Origin: Paludibacteraceae bacterium
GTDB lineage: Bacteria; Bacteroidota; Bacteroidia; Bacteroidales; Paludibacteraceae
Reading direction: 5' to 3'
Length of the DNA stretch: 64,000 nucleotides
Assembly: GCA_028694215.1 (NCBI GenBank)
Contig: JAQUTW010000006.1
Location: forward strand, 1 to 64,000
This document shows positions 1 through 9,457 of the stretch, one piece after another; the stretch's first letter is position 1; every line of letters starts with the position of its first letter. A program made the translations under genes and the position numbers. Below the pieces are notes generated by a model. The model was given only the letters and a program-made list of their open reading frames with translations, ran no database searches and had not been told where the DNA came from.

Positions 1-31
1 GGGATTAAAAACATTAAAAAAACGACAGAAT

Positions 32-3000
32 ATGAAACGATTGACTACACTTTTTCTGATTTGTGTTTTAGGATTTGGATATCTTTCTGCACAAAATATG
101 GTGCTGCGTGAAAAATGGAACTACACCTTTATTAAAGATAGCACATCTGCCAATCCGTGGGTAGCCGCCGGTACAACCACTACATACCCGACACAATATG
201 GTACCTTGTTACGTGACGATATAGGCTTAAGTGCTGACGGTACCAAATTATATGTTTTAAGACGTAATGGCACTGCAGGATCAACCAACCATTACGACAA
301 TAATGTTTTGGAAATATGGAATCCAACTAACGGAGCAAAAATAGGTTCGGTGCCAAATCCAAGCGATCCGACAAGTGATGCCAACTGGCCTTACGCATAT
401 CAAAGCGAAACCGTTAAAGCAACCAATAGCTATTTCCGAAATGGCGGTGCCATATCCATAGACGAAACAGGTGCCGTATGGATTGTTAATGTTACAAGCT
501 CCTATAATGAAGCCTTTACACTTTACCGTTACACGGCAGACAACACAGCACCGACCTTGATGTATGCCGAATTGGCAAACACTCTTGGTGCCGATGGTGT
601 TTGTCGTCTCGGATATGGCATATATGTAACATGGAATGGAGGCAACGGTTACGTATTATTGGTACATGACAATAGAGATGAAATTCTTTATTTGCCATTG
701 GAAAACGGTAGTATAGATAAAAGTAAATTAAAACGATTAACAGTTCCTTCTGCCCCTGCAATTAGAAAAGGTATAACTCTTTACACACCAGAAAACGGAG
801 AAAATAGAGGTGCCCTCACGAGACAAGTTGATGGAACATGGTGTTATGCGATACTCATAAATGCCGGCGATACACTATGGAAAACCTACACTAATTATTA
901 CGGACTTTATGCAAAATTAGGACCCACAACCGTAGATCACAACACCTTTTGGTATGATGCTAACAGAGCCATGCCATTGTTTTTATCATTAGACACTACT
1001 GATCGTTTTAACCCAACATTTTCATCAGCAATATTAGCACCCTTTACAAGCATAGAATCAGGTGGATCTGATAGTATCAATATAATGGCATGCGGTACAA
1101 GCAGTTTTTTATTTCAAGACCAAAAATACTTGTTCATGGGAAGTAATAACCATAGAAACATGACAGGATATATAGCAGAAAATATGCATCAATTGTATGA
1201 AGTATCCAACGAGGCAATAACGGACACCATTAAAATAAACCGTAAATTATTTAATATTCCTGTTTCGGGTGGTATGGGATATAAGACTAATGATAACGGT
1301 TCTACGGTGCATGGCATAAAAACAAATGATACAATTAACGCTACTACTCCAAAAAACGTCCATCTATACGCATTTGCAGCAGCAAACGGTGCGATTTCTT
1401 ACGTAATGGAAGAGGAAGTTACGTTTGGTTTGATAGGTGATGCCGGCATAGCTCACGGTTGGGATCCTGAAAATCCGGTAGTATTTAAAAAAATATCAGA
1501 CAGCCTTTATTATACACGTATAACGGTGTTAAACGATTCAAGTAAGGAAAGACGTTTTACCATTATGCATAAAAACAAAAAATATCCCAATTGGAACGAG
1601 CATAACCGTTTAGATGGCGACCGCTACACACAATGGGCGACAGTAACCAAAGGTGCCGGAGTACAAAATGTCAGTGGCAAAACTATTTTTGAGCCTTCCA
1701 CTGCTTTCAGCAGAGGCGACGTGGTAGGTGTTGTAGTAAAATATAAAGATACTACCGACTATAATAGTTATGTTGCCAATAACAGTTATACTCTTTATGT
1801 CGATTCTATGAAATATCGATTAAAAGTAGATGTTGGCGACGTCACTTATACCTCGAATAAACTATTTGGAGATGGTACTTTTTCTATTTATGCTCCCCAA
1901 AACACCAATATTTATTTGCAAGGCTGGTTAGCAAACGAATGGGTAAATATAGGAGAGCCATTTCAATATACAACAGACAGCACCGTTATAAAAGTTACTT
2001 TCACATTTGACACGGAAACCTTGGGAACTCCTGTAAAATATGAATATCCCGAAGGATTTTATATCCGCACAAACATAGCCACAGGTGGCACTACCGATTA
2101 TACCAACCCGACAAAAAACAATGCCATGACCCGCTTTGCCCGCGCAGGCGAAACATTGGACGATTATTATTGGGTAACAGATATAAAAGCAGGAACCAAC
2201 AACGTAAAAGCAGTAGTTGCCAATGTTTACAATCCGGAAATTACCAATTGGGAAGCTACCGCCAAGACAGCTTCATCAGCTTCTGCCATACGTTTCTTAT
2301 ACAACACCCGAAACAATCAATTGGAACGTGTACAAGCCAAATCGGGAACATTAACTGCCGGAGGATACTCTGTTACTGTCGATTCGACCAATCATTGGGC
2401 AACAAAAGTAGAAATTCCCGACTATAACGGAAACTCTACCACCCTGACTTCCACCGGAGATACAGGTTTAAGCACGCTCTCAAAGACAGTACCTGCTCAA
2501 ACAGGATTTGATGGAGCAATGACCTTGGGCATTGATTACGATTTTAAAACCGACAAATTATCAAATCCACAATGGGTGGTGCGAAACGACGAAAACTTTA
2601 CCGTAGCAACCACAAAAACATCTGCTCCAAATGTGCTTGTTAGAGATTCGGGGCAGGTTACAGGCACTGTTACAGGCAGCGGAACCATTACCATAGAAAA
2701 AAATTACAGTTTAACTACTTCGGGCGTTACCACACGTAATCATTGGATTTCGTTCCCATTCGCTGTAAACATTAACGAAATAACGGGAGATTCTATTTAT
2801 CGCGGAGTACAAAAATATGATTTACAAAGTAAATACGGCAGTTTGTGGCGGATTGTTTATTACAATACTGCTTTGAAAGGTCAAGAAGATGGAGCTAATC
2901 CACCTTATTGGACTGCCATGGCAAATACAGCCACGTTGGAAGCAGGGAAAGGTTATGTACTGCAATTTACCAATAAAGTTACCGGTCAACCGAAGTTCTA

Positions 3001-3958
3001 TTATCATTCGGCATCCAATTACACCATGAACGATGCCGCACAAGGCAGCGTGACTCTGACAGCAACAACAGGAACTAATGCCAATCACCAAAACTGGTAT
3101 CTGATTGGTAATCCGTTTTTTGCCAAAACCAAAATAAACGGAGGTCCGCTCTGTTGGGTACGCGTAAACAGCGACTACAGTAATTACGATTATTATCTGG
3201 CACGCGACTACAACGAATTACCGACAAGCACATCATTCTTTGTACAATATGCAGGTGATGTTACCTTTACTACTAAAGCCACCAACGCAGCATCTCCTGC
3301 CCCAATGCTGGCAGCACAGGAAAATGACGGTTTTGAATATTATCTGCTTACTTTGTCAAATAATAGTATCAAAAAACGTTTAGGTGTAATTTTATCCGAT
3401 GACGGTAGTAACGATTATGTATATGGACGCGATATGGCACTGATGGCAGAAGATACCAGCATTGTGAGATTCTACAGCATTCATGGTTACAATTTGGTTT
3501 TCAACAACATCAAAAAACAAAATCAAACAGTAGCTTTGGGTTATCATACCACAACTGCCGGCACACACACCATTTCCATTGCACAAAAAGACGTACCGGA
3601 AGACAGCCGCGTAATACTTTATGATGCTGTAACAAACAAAAACACCGACATGATGACGGACAACTATACATTTACCACTAAAGCAGGAACATTTGACAGT
3701 CGCTTTACATTATATATATATAAGACGACAACAGGATGTACACAAGCCATTAATCCTGAATGGATAATTCGCCAAGAAGAACAAAATCTTATTATAGAAA
3801 ATGTTACATCAGGCGACAAGTTGCAATTGTTCCATATTTCAGGAAAATGCGTTGCACAAATAACTGCCGACAATACAACAGCATGTTTCCCGAACTTGAC
3901 GAAAGGTATGTACATTTTGACCGCCAACAACAAACAAACAAAAATTGTGATAAAATAA
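32..3958 (+). CDS. Very large secreted T9SS cargo protein (1308 aa), function unknown
   Basis: The protein begins with a signal peptide (MKRLTTLFLICVLGFGYLSA, then Q), so it is exported by Sec. The last ~65 residues (from about residue 1243) look like a type A T9SS C-terminal sorting domain: a beta-rich segment with LQLFHISGKCV, then LTKGMYILT and a terminal KIVIK. This marks transport across the outer membrane by T9SS and probable surface attachment. The N-terminal third has repeated beta-strand/turn text such as NNVLEIWNPTNGAKIGS that suggests a beta-propeller-like fold; the middle looks like Ig-type beta domains. I recognise no catalytic motif. Its promoter lies outside the window. Start chosen at the ATG that opens the signal peptide. 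Function could be adhesion or glycan-related, but that is a guess. Confidence 0.8.
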   Translation: MKRLTTLFLICVLGFGYLSAQNMVLREKWNYTFIKDSTSANPWVAAGTTTTYPTQYGTLLRDDIGLSADGTKLYVLRRNGTAGSTNHYDNNVLEIWNPTNGAKIGSVPNPSDPTSDANWPYAYQSETVKATNSYFRNGGAISIDETGAVWIVNVTSSYNEAFTLYRYTADNTAPTLMYAELANTLGADGVCRLGYGIYVTWNGGNGYVLLVHDNRDEILYLPLENGSIDKSKLKRLTVPSAPAIRKGITLYTPENGENRGALTRQVDGTWCYAILINAGDTLWKTYTNYYGLYAKLGPTTVDHNTFWYDANRAMPLFLSLDTTDRFNPTFSSAILAPFTSIESGGSDSINIMACGTSSFLFQDQKYLFMGSNNHRNMTGYIAENMHQLYEVSNEAITDTIKINRKLFNIPVSGGMGYKTNDNGSTVHGIKTNDTINATTPKNVHLYAFAAANGAISYVMEEEVTFGLIGDAGIAHGWDPENPVVFKKISDSLYYTRITVLNDSSKERRFTIMHKNKKYPNWNEHNRLDGDRYTQWATVTKGAGVQNVSGKTIFEPSTAFSRGDVVGVVVKYKDTTDYNSYVANNSYTLYVDSMKYRLKVDVGDVTYTSNKLFGDGTFSIYAPQNTNIYLQGWLANEWVNIGEPFQYTTDSTVIKVTFTFDTETLGTPVKYEYPEGFYIRTNIATGGTTDYTNPTKNNAMTRFARAGETLDDYYWVTDIKAGTNNVKAVVANVYNPEITNWEATAKTASSASAIRFLYNTRNNQLERVQAKSGTLTAGGYSVTVDSTNHWATKVEIPDYNGNSTTLTSTGDTGLSTLSKTVPAQTGFDGAMTLGIDYDFKTDKLSNPQWVVRNDENFTVATTKTSAPNVLVRDSGQVTGTVTGSGTITIEKNYSLTTSGVTTRNHWISFPFAVNINEITGDSIYRGVQKYDLQSKYGSLWRIVYYNTALKGQEDGANPPYWTAMANTATLEAGKGYVLQFTNKVTGQPKFYYHSASNYTMNDAAQGSVTLTATTGTNANHQNWYLIGNPFFAKTKINGGPLCWVRVNSDYSNYDYYLARDYNELPTSTSFFVQYAGDVTFTTKATNAASPAPMLAAQENDGFEYYLLTLSNNSIKKRLGVILSDDGSNDYVYGRDMALMAEDTSIVRFYSIHGYNLVFNNIKKQNQTVALGYHTTTAGTHTISIAQKDVPEDSRVILYDAVTNKNTDMMTDNYTFTTKAGTFDSRFTLYIYKTTTGCTQAINPEWIIRQEEQNLIIENVTSGDKLQLFHISGKCVAQITADNTTACFPNLTKGMYILTANNKQTKIVIK

Positions 3959-4015
3959 AAAACGACAAACCATTAAGATTGTTTATTTTCATTTTTTTAT
4001 AATTTTGAGAAAAAA

Positions 4016-4047
4016 TTTGGCAGTTTGATTTAAAAGTTGTAATTTTG
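4016..4047 (+). promoter_or_regulatory. Promoter of the pyr operon (Bacteroidota type)
   Basis: TTTG at 4016-4019 and TAATTTTG at 4040-4047, separated by 20 bp, match the known Bacteroidota sigma-ABfr consensus (TTTG, 19-21 bp, TAnnTTTG) perfectly. By that numbering transcription should start near 4050, only about 5 nt before the leader ORF ATG at 4056 and about 155 nt before pyrC. Confidence 0.75.
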
Positions 4048-4055
4048 CAAACGAT

Positions 4056-4151
4056 ATGAAAAAGAAAAGAATAGTTTGTTCAAGTTCTTATCCAACATCA
4101 TCCGTAGTGATAAAAGCCATGGACATTCAATATTTTTCATTTATATTTTAA
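4056..4151 (+). CDS. Putative leader peptide of the pyr operon (31 aa)
   Basis: An ATG-started ORF of 31 codons (MKKKRIVCSSSYPTSSVVIK, then 11 more residues ending SFIF) opens 8 nt after the -7 element. Its TAA stop at 4149-4151 touches the first base of the terminator stem. Codons 25-31 are U-rich in RNA (about 16 of the 26 bases at 4125-4150 are T). The layout of promoter, short ORF, terminator and pathway genes is that of an attenuator leader such as E. coli pyrL. The predicted 5' UTR is only ~5 nt, so translation would be nearly leaderless; an alternative in-frame ATG is at 4119. Evidence is positional only, and conservation has not been tested. It may be a chance ORF. Confidence 0.5.
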   Translation: MKKKRIVCSSSYPTSSVVIKAMDIQYFSFIF

Positions 4152-4169
4152 AAGTAGCTTATCAGCTAC
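4104..4169 (+). promoter_or_regulatory. Possible antiterminator pairing in the pyr leader
   Basis: GTAGTGATA at 4104-4112 can pair with TATCAGCTAC at 4160-4169, giving nine base pairs with one bulged G at 4165; A4113 with T4159 could add a tenth. This pairing uses the loop and 3' arm of the terminator, so the two structures exclude each other. The upstream arm lies inside the leader ORF (codons for V-V-I), so a ribosome on it would influence which structure forms. This was seen by eye with no energy calculation. Confidence 0.4.
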
Positions 4170-4178
4170 TTTTTTTTT
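4151..4178 (+). terminator. Intrinsic terminator in the pyr leader (attenuator)
   Basis: AAAGTAGCT (4151-4159), loop TATC and AGCTACTTT (4164-4172) form a perfect 9-bp stem followed by more T residues to 4178. It lies after the pyr promoter and 26 nt before the pyrC ATG. It must therefore be read through for the operon to be expressed, which is the definition of an attenuator. No gene lies between promoter and hairpin apart from the leader ORF. Confidence 0.7.
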
Positions 4179-4204
4179 GTATTATTGAAGATAATATCAG
4201 GGAT

Positions 4205-5482
4205 ATGAGATTTTTACTCAAAAATGCATGGATTTACCAAGAAACACAATCTCGGTTTGCTCAACAAGACTTACTGATTGAGAACGATATTGTGGCTGCT
4301 ATGCAACCCGGCATAACTGCCCAGTCCGATGATTCTGTCATTGATTTGACCGACTGTTATATTTTTCCGGGGTTGGTAGATGTTCACGTACATTTCCGCG
4401 AACCGGGATTTAGCTATAAAGAGACGATTGCCACAGGATGTGCAGCCGCTTTACAAGGCGGTTACACCACTGTTTGCACCATGCCAAATTTGCAACCGGC
4501 ACCCGATTCTCTTGAAAACTTGGCAATAGAAGAAAAACTGATACACGACACTGCAACCATACATGTATTACCTTATGGCTGCATTACCCAAAACCAAAAA
4601 GGAGATGGCAAGTTAGTGGATTTCAAAACATTGAGCAACAAAGTTGTCGCTTTTTCCGATGATGGACATGGCGTACAATCAGAAGCATTGATGCGTCAAG
4701 CCATGGAACAAGTTGCCGAATTGGATAAAATCATAGTAGCGCATTGCGAGATAAACAGTTTAATAAAAGGCGGTTATATACACGATGGCAAATATGCCCA
4801 AGCACACGGGCACAAAGGTATTTGTTCCGAAAGTGAATGGCAACAAGTAGAACGGGACATTCAACTTAGTCGCGAAACAGGTTGTCGTTATCATGTTTGC
4901 CATGTTTCAACTAAAGAGAGCGTAGAGCTGATACGTGCCGCCAAAGCCGAAGGATTAAAAATCACTTGTGAAACCGCACCACACTATCTGTTGCTTTGCG
5001 AAGAAGATTTGCAAGAAGACGGCCGCTTTAAAATGAATCCTCCGTTGCGCTCAAAAGTTGACAAAGAAGCTCTTTTACAAGGAATTATAGACGACACCAT
5101 TGATATTATTGCAACGGATCATGCACCTCATTCTTACGAAGAAAAAGCTCGCGGATTGACAGACAGTGCCTTTGGAATTGTCGGACTTGAAACTGCATTC
5201 CCGTTACTATATACTTATTTGGTAAAACAAAATATCATTACATTGGAACACCTTATTAAACTTATGAGTGTAAATCCACGAAAAATATTCGGCTTGAAAG
5301 GTGCTTTAGAAATAGGAGAAGTTGCTAATTTTACCGTATTCCGGCTTCAAGAAACTTATAAAATTGATTCTCAAAAATTCGTATCAAAGGGCAAAAGTAC
5401 ACCTTTTGACGGTTGGAAAGTAGAAGGAAAATGTATTATGACACACACATTAAATAACGCAATCAAATTATTAAATTCATAA
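4205..5482 (+). CDS. pyrC: Dihydroorotase
   Basis: Third step of pyrimidine synthesis: cyclises N-carbamoyl-L-aspartate to L-dihydroorotate in the cytoplasm. The zinc-binding signature DVHVHFREPG follows strand FPGLV near the N terminus, and the C-terminal ATDHAPHSYEEKA carries the conserved Asp-His motif. At 425 aa it fits the ~430-450 aa amidohydrolase-type dihydroorotases. I placed the start at ATG 4205 (MRFLLKNAWIY), where family similarity begins. The reading frame stays open upstream to a TTG at 4076, but that stretch runs through the terminator hairpin. First gene of the seven-gene pyr operon; carB begins one base after its stop codon. Confidence 0.93.
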   Translation: MRFLLKNAWIYQETQSRFAQQDLLIENDIVAAMQPGITAQSDDSVIDLTDCYIFPGLVDVHVHFREPGFSYKETIATGCAAALQGGYTTVCTMPNLQPAPDSLENLAIEEKLIHDTATIHVLPYGCITQNQKGDGKLVDFKTLSNKVVAFSDDGHGVQSEALMRQAMEQVAELDKIIVAHCEINSLIKGGYIHDGKYAQAHGHKGICSESEWQQVERDIQLSRETGCRYHVCHVSTKESVELIRAAKAEGLKITCETAPHYLLLCEEDLQEDGRFKMNPPLRSKVDKEALLQGIIDDTIDIIATDHAPHSYEEKARGLTDSAFGIVGLETAFPLLYTYLVKQNIITLEHLIKLMSVNPRKIFGLKGALEIGEVANFTVFRLQETYKIDSQKFVSKGKSTPFDGWKVEGKCIMTHTLNNAIKLLNS

Positions 5483-5483
5483 A

Positions 5484-8400
5484 ATGAAAAAAGTTCTTTT
5501 ATTAGGTTCAGGTGCTCTGAAAATAGGGCAAGCAGGCGAATTTGACTATTCCGGTTCACAAGCTTTAAAAGCTATGCGCGAAGAAGGAATAGAAACAATT
5601 CTTATCAACCCAAATATCGCCACCATACAGACTTCGGAAGGTGTTGCCGACAAAGTTTATTTTTTGCCAATAACACCGTACTTTGTGACAAAAATTATCG
5701 AAAAAGAGTGTCCTGACGGTATCCTGTTGGCATTTGGAGGGCAAACCGCACTGAACTGCGGCACTGAACTTTATAAAAACGGAACCTTAAACAAATACGG
5801 CGTTCAAGTTTTAGGAACTTCTGTTGATGCCATAATGGTAACAGAAGATCGTGACCTGTTTGTAAAAAAGTTGAACGAAATAAATGCTCTGACCCCACAA
5901 TCGCAAGCAGTAGAAAGCATCGAAAAAGCATTTAAAGCTGCACACAAAATAGGTTTTCCGGTTATGGTTCGTTCTGCATACGCTCTCGGTGGTTTAGGTT
6001 CCGGCATTTGTACCAACGAAAAAGAATTTCAAGAATTATGCGAGTCTGCTCTTGCCTACTCTAAACAGATTTTGGTAGAAGAAAGTCTGAAAGGCTGGAA
6101 AGAGATTGAATTTGAAGTTATTCGCGACAAAAATGACCACTGTTTCACCGTAGTTCCTATGGAAAATGTCGATCCCTTGGGAATTCATACCGGCGAAAGT
6201 ATCGTTGTTGCTCCCATTATATCGCTCAGCCATGAACAAATAGAACTGCTTCAGGAGATTGCAAAAAAAGTGGTACGTCATATCGGCATTGTAGGCGAAT
6301 GCAACATACAATACGCTTTCAATATAGAAACAAATGATTACCGTATCATCGAAATCAATGCCCGTTTAAGCCGGTCGTCTGCATTAGCCTCCAAGGCTTC
6401 AGGTTATCCATTGGCATTCGTAGCTGCCAAATTAGCATTAGGCTACAGTTTGGATCAGATAGGCGAAATGAATACGCCAAACTCTGCGTATATTGCTCCA
6501 TCTGTGGACTACATTATAGCTAAAATTCCCCGTTGGGACTTGACAAAATTTGTCGGAGTCAGTCGCGAAATCGGTTCTTCTATGAAATCGGTTGGTGAAA
6601 TAATGTCTATCGGACAATCTTTTGAAGAAATTATTCAGAAAGGTCTTAGAATGATAGGTCAAGGTATGCACGGTTTTGTCGGTAACGATAATCTCACATT
6701 TGACGATGTAGAAACAGAACTTTCAAAACCGACAGACTTACGTATTTTCGCCATTGCCGATGCTCTTCAGAAAGGTTATTCTGTTGACAAGATAGAAAGC
6801 CTGACAAAAATAGACAAATGGTTTATCGGAAAATTGAAAAATATTGTAGATTACACCAAGATTTTGGCACAATACAAAAAAATAGAAGAATTGCCGGCCG
6901 ACGTACTGAAAGAAGCCAAAGGTTTGGGATTCTCCGATTTTCAGATTGCACGGTTTGTAGAAAATCCTGACAGCAATATGCAACAAGAAATTTTACGTGT
7001 GCGCAATGTGCGTAAGAAATACAATATTACGCCAACCATACGTCGCATAAATACAGTTGCTTCTACCAATCCGGAGAAAACAAATTATCTGTATATGACC
7101 TACGGTGCCGCCGAAAAAACAAATGAAACTCATTGCTTTTCAAACTCGAAAGAGTCTGTGGTAGTACTTGGTTCCGGAGCTTACCGTATCGGTTCTTCTG
7201 TAGAATTTGACTGGTGTTCGGTAAATGCCGTGCAAACAGCTCGCAAATTAGGTTATGATTCGGTTATGATTAATTATAATCCCGAAACCGTATCTACGGA
7301 CTACGATATGTGCGACCGCCTCTATTTTGACGAACTCTCTTTTGAACGCGTATTAGATGTTTTAGATATTGAACAAAAAATAAAAGGCATTATTGTTTCC
7401 ACAGGAGGACAAATTCCAAACAACCTTGCAATGAGACTCTATCATGCTCAAGTGCCAATTTTAGGTACATCTGCATTAAATATCGACAGGGCTGAAAACC
7501 GCGAGAAATTCTCTGCAATGTTGGACACATTACACATCGATCAACCGGCATGGAGCGAATTAACCAGTTTTGAAGACATCGACGCGTTTGTAGAAAAAGT
7601 GGGATTCCCTGTATTGGTACGACCGAGTTATGTGTTATCCGGTGCTGCCATGAATGTGTGTTACGACCATGGCGACTTACGCAACTTCCTCAAAATGGCT
7701 GCCAAAGTTTCTAAAGAATATCCGGTAGTTGTTTCACAATTTTTGGAGAACACCAAAGAAATAGAATTTGATGCAGTTGCAAAAGACGGCGAAGTAATTG
7801 TATATGCCATTTCAGAACACGTAGAATTTGCCGGCGTACATTCCGGTGATGCAACCATGGTTTTTCCTGCACAAAAAATATACATTGAAACAGGTCGCCG
7901 CATCAAAAAAATTTCACGTCAAATAGCACAAGAACTGAAAATTTCAGGACCTTTCAATATTCAATTTTTAGCGCGCAACAACGAAATAAAAGTTATCGAA
8001 TGTAATTTACGTGCTTCACGTTCATTCCCATTCGTCTCTAAAGTTCTAAAATACAACTTCATAGAAGCTGCAACACGCATCATGTTAAATACAGATTTTC
8101 TCAAACCTGAAAAATCGGCATTTGATATTGATTACGTGGGAGTTAAAGCATCTCAATTCTCATTTGCACGACTTCACAATGCCGACCCTGTTCTTGGTGT
8201 AGATATGTCAAGTACCGGTGAGGTAGGCTGTTTAGGAGAAGATTTTGACGAAGCCTTGCTCAATGCCATGATTTCTGTCGGCAATAATATTCCAAGCAAA
8301 AGCAAAGCAATTATGGTATCTTCGGGTGCTGTAAAATCAAAAGTTGATTTACTTAATGCTTGTAAAATTCTATATGCAAACGGTTACACTATCTATGCCA

Positions 8401-8702
8401 CATTTGGCACAAAAAAATTCTTGGCAGACAACGGCATAAAAGCACAAATAGCAGCTTGGCCGGATGAAACTGAAGGCGAAAATGTAATGCAACTCATTGC
8501 AGAACACAAATTTGATTTAATCATAAATATTCCTAAAAACCACAGTCACAGAGAATTGACAAATGGTTATCATATTCGGCGGGCTGCCATTGACCATAAT
8601 ATTCCACTCATTACAAATGCACGTTTGGCAAGTGCTTTCATCATAGCATTTACCAATAAACAACAAGACGAAATCAAAATAAAAGCGTGGAACGAATATT
8701 AA
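5484..8702 (+). CDS. carB: Carbamoyl-phosphate synthase large subunit
   Basis: Makes carbamoyl phosphate from bicarbonate, ammonia (channelled from the glutaminase subunit CarA) and two ATP. It is full length (1072 aa). It has two tandem ATP-grasp halves, the first around VMVRSAYALGGLGSG with EINARLSRSSALASK, the second around VLVRPSYVLSGAAMN with ECNLRASRSFPFVSK. A C-terminal MGS-like regulatory domain (from about residue 935) is the family site for UMP/ornithine or IMP effects. It starts one base after pyrC stops, so it is tightly coupled. Its partner carA is not in this operon or anywhere in the window, so the complex must be assembled from an unlinked small subunit. Confidence 0.96.
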   Translation: MKKVLLLGSGALKIGQAGEFDYSGSQALKAMREEGIETILINPNIATIQTSEGVADKVYFLPITPYFVTKIIEKECPDGILLAFGGQTALNCGTELYKNGTLNKYGVQVLGTSVDAIMVTEDRDLFVKKLNEINALTPQSQAVESIEKAFKAAHKIGFPVMVRSAYALGGLGSGICTNEKEFQELCESALAYSKQILVEESLKGWKEIEFEVIRDKNDHCFTVVPMENVDPLGIHTGESIVVAPIISLSHEQIELLQEIAKKVVRHIGIVGECNIQYAFNIETNDYRIIEINARLSRSSALASKASGYPLAFVAAKLALGYSLDQIGEMNTPNSAYIAPSVDYIIAKIPRWDLTKFVGVSREIGSSMKSVGEIMSIGQSFEEIIQKGLRMIGQGMHGFVGNDNLTFDDVETELSKPTDLRIFAIADALQKGYSVDKIESLTKIDKWFIGKLKNIVDYTKILAQYKKIEELPADVLKEAKGLGFSDFQIARFVENPDSNMQQEILRVRNVRKKYNITPTIRRINTVASTNPEKTNYLYMTYGAAEKTNETHCFSNSKESVVVLGSGAYRIGSSVEFDWCSVNAVQTARKLGYDSVMINYNPETVSTDYDMCDRLYFDELSFERVLDVLDIEQKIKGIIVSTGGQIPNNLAMRLYHAQVPILGTSALNIDRAENREKFSAMLDTLHIDQPAWSELTSFEDIDAFVEKVGFPVLVRPSYVLSGAAMNVCYDHGDLRNFLKMAAKVSKEYPVVVSQFLENTKEIEFDAVAKDGEVIVYAISEHVEFAGVHSGDATMVFPAQKIYIETGRRIKKISRQIAQELKISGPFNIQFLARNNEIKVIECNLRASRSFPFVSKVLKYNFIEAATRIMLNTDFLKPEKSAFDIDYVGVKASQFSFARLHNADPVLGVDMSSTGEVGCLGEDFDEALLNAMISVGNNIPSKSKAIMVSSGAVKSKVDLLNACKILYANGYTIYATFGTKKFLADNGIKAQIAAWPDETEGENVMQLIAEHKFDLIINIPKNHSHRELTNGYHIRRAAIDHNIPLITNARLASAFIIAFTNKQQDEIKIKAWNEY

Positions 8703-8713
8703 ACAAAATATAG

Positions 8714-9454
8714 ATGTTCAAAAAAGGTCTTTATACAATCGTCAGCAATCAACCGCTAACCAAAACCATTTATAAAATGGTTTTGCAAGGCGACACATGC
8801 TACATTACTGCACCCGGACAATTTGTAGAAATTGAAATACCTAATAAATTTTTACGCCGCCCGATATCGGTTTGCGATTACGACAAAGATTCTATCACTT
8901 TGATTTACAAAGTAATAGGAGAAGGTACATCGTTTATGAGCACACTTTTACCAAATAACACATTGGATTTGCTGACCGGTTTAGGCAATGGCTTCAACAC
9001 CGACATTCCGCAAAAACAACCATTGCTAATTGGTGGAGGAGTTGGGATTCCGCCATTATTCAGTTTGGCAAAACAGCTTACTATCAACAAAATACAACCA
9101 ACCATAATAATGGGGTTTAACTATGCTGACGAAATATTCTATCGTAAAGAATTTGAATCACTCGGGTGTAATGTGCTGATTTCTACTCTTGATGGGTCGG
9201 TTGGAACAAAAGGTTATGTAACTGATGTCATTCAAAATAATCAACTTACATATGATTATTTCTACGCTTGCGGTCCGTTACCTATGCTCAAAGTATTATG
9301 CCATACTCTGCCAACTGAAGGACAACTCAGCCTCGAGGAACGCATGGGATGTGGCTTTGGAGCATGTATGGGTTGTTCTATCGAAACAAAAAGCGGCATG
9401 AAACGTGTTTGCAAAGAAGGTCCTGTGTTTCTAAAAAGCGACTTGAAACTATAA
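8714..9454 (+). CDS. pyrK: Dihydroorotate dehydrogenase B, electron-transfer subunit
   Basis: FAD and [2Fe-2S] subunit that passes electrons from PyrD to NAD+. The N-terminal ferredoxin-reductase-like FAD domain has RRPISVCDYD, the middle NAD-binding domain has LLIGGGVGIPPLFSLA, and the C terminus has the iron-sulfur cysteines C213, C218, C221 and C233 (CGFGACMGC then RVC). The C-x4-C-x2-C-x11-C spacing agrees with the PyrK family. Length 246 aa is normal. It sits 11 nt after carB and 3 nt before pyrD, the expected partner. Confidence 0.93.
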   Translation: MFKKGLYTIVSNQPLTKTIYKMVLQGDTCYITAPGQFVEIEIPNKFLRRPISVCDYDKDSITLIYKVIGEGTSFMSTLLPNNTLDLLTGLGNGFNTDIPQKQPLLIGGGVGIPPLFSLAKQLTINKIQPTIIMGFNYADEIFYRKEFESLGCNVLISTLDGSVGTKGYVTDVIQNNQLTYDYFYACGPLPMLKVLCHTLPTEGQLSLEERMGCGFGACMGCSIETKSGMKRVCKEGPVFLKSDLKL

Positions 9455-9457
9455 ACT

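Noticed and set aside
4076..4204. Extended N terminus of PyrC from a TTG at 4076
   Set aside because: It would translate through the terminator hairpin, adds a hydrophobic stretch with no family similarity, and dihydroorotase similarity starts at ATG 4205.
4056..4204. PyrR-binding attenuator of the Bacillus type
   Set aside because: No pyrR gene is in view and no anti-antiterminator with the PyrR-binding consensus is recognisable; the ribosome-linked model fits the visible ORF and stem better.
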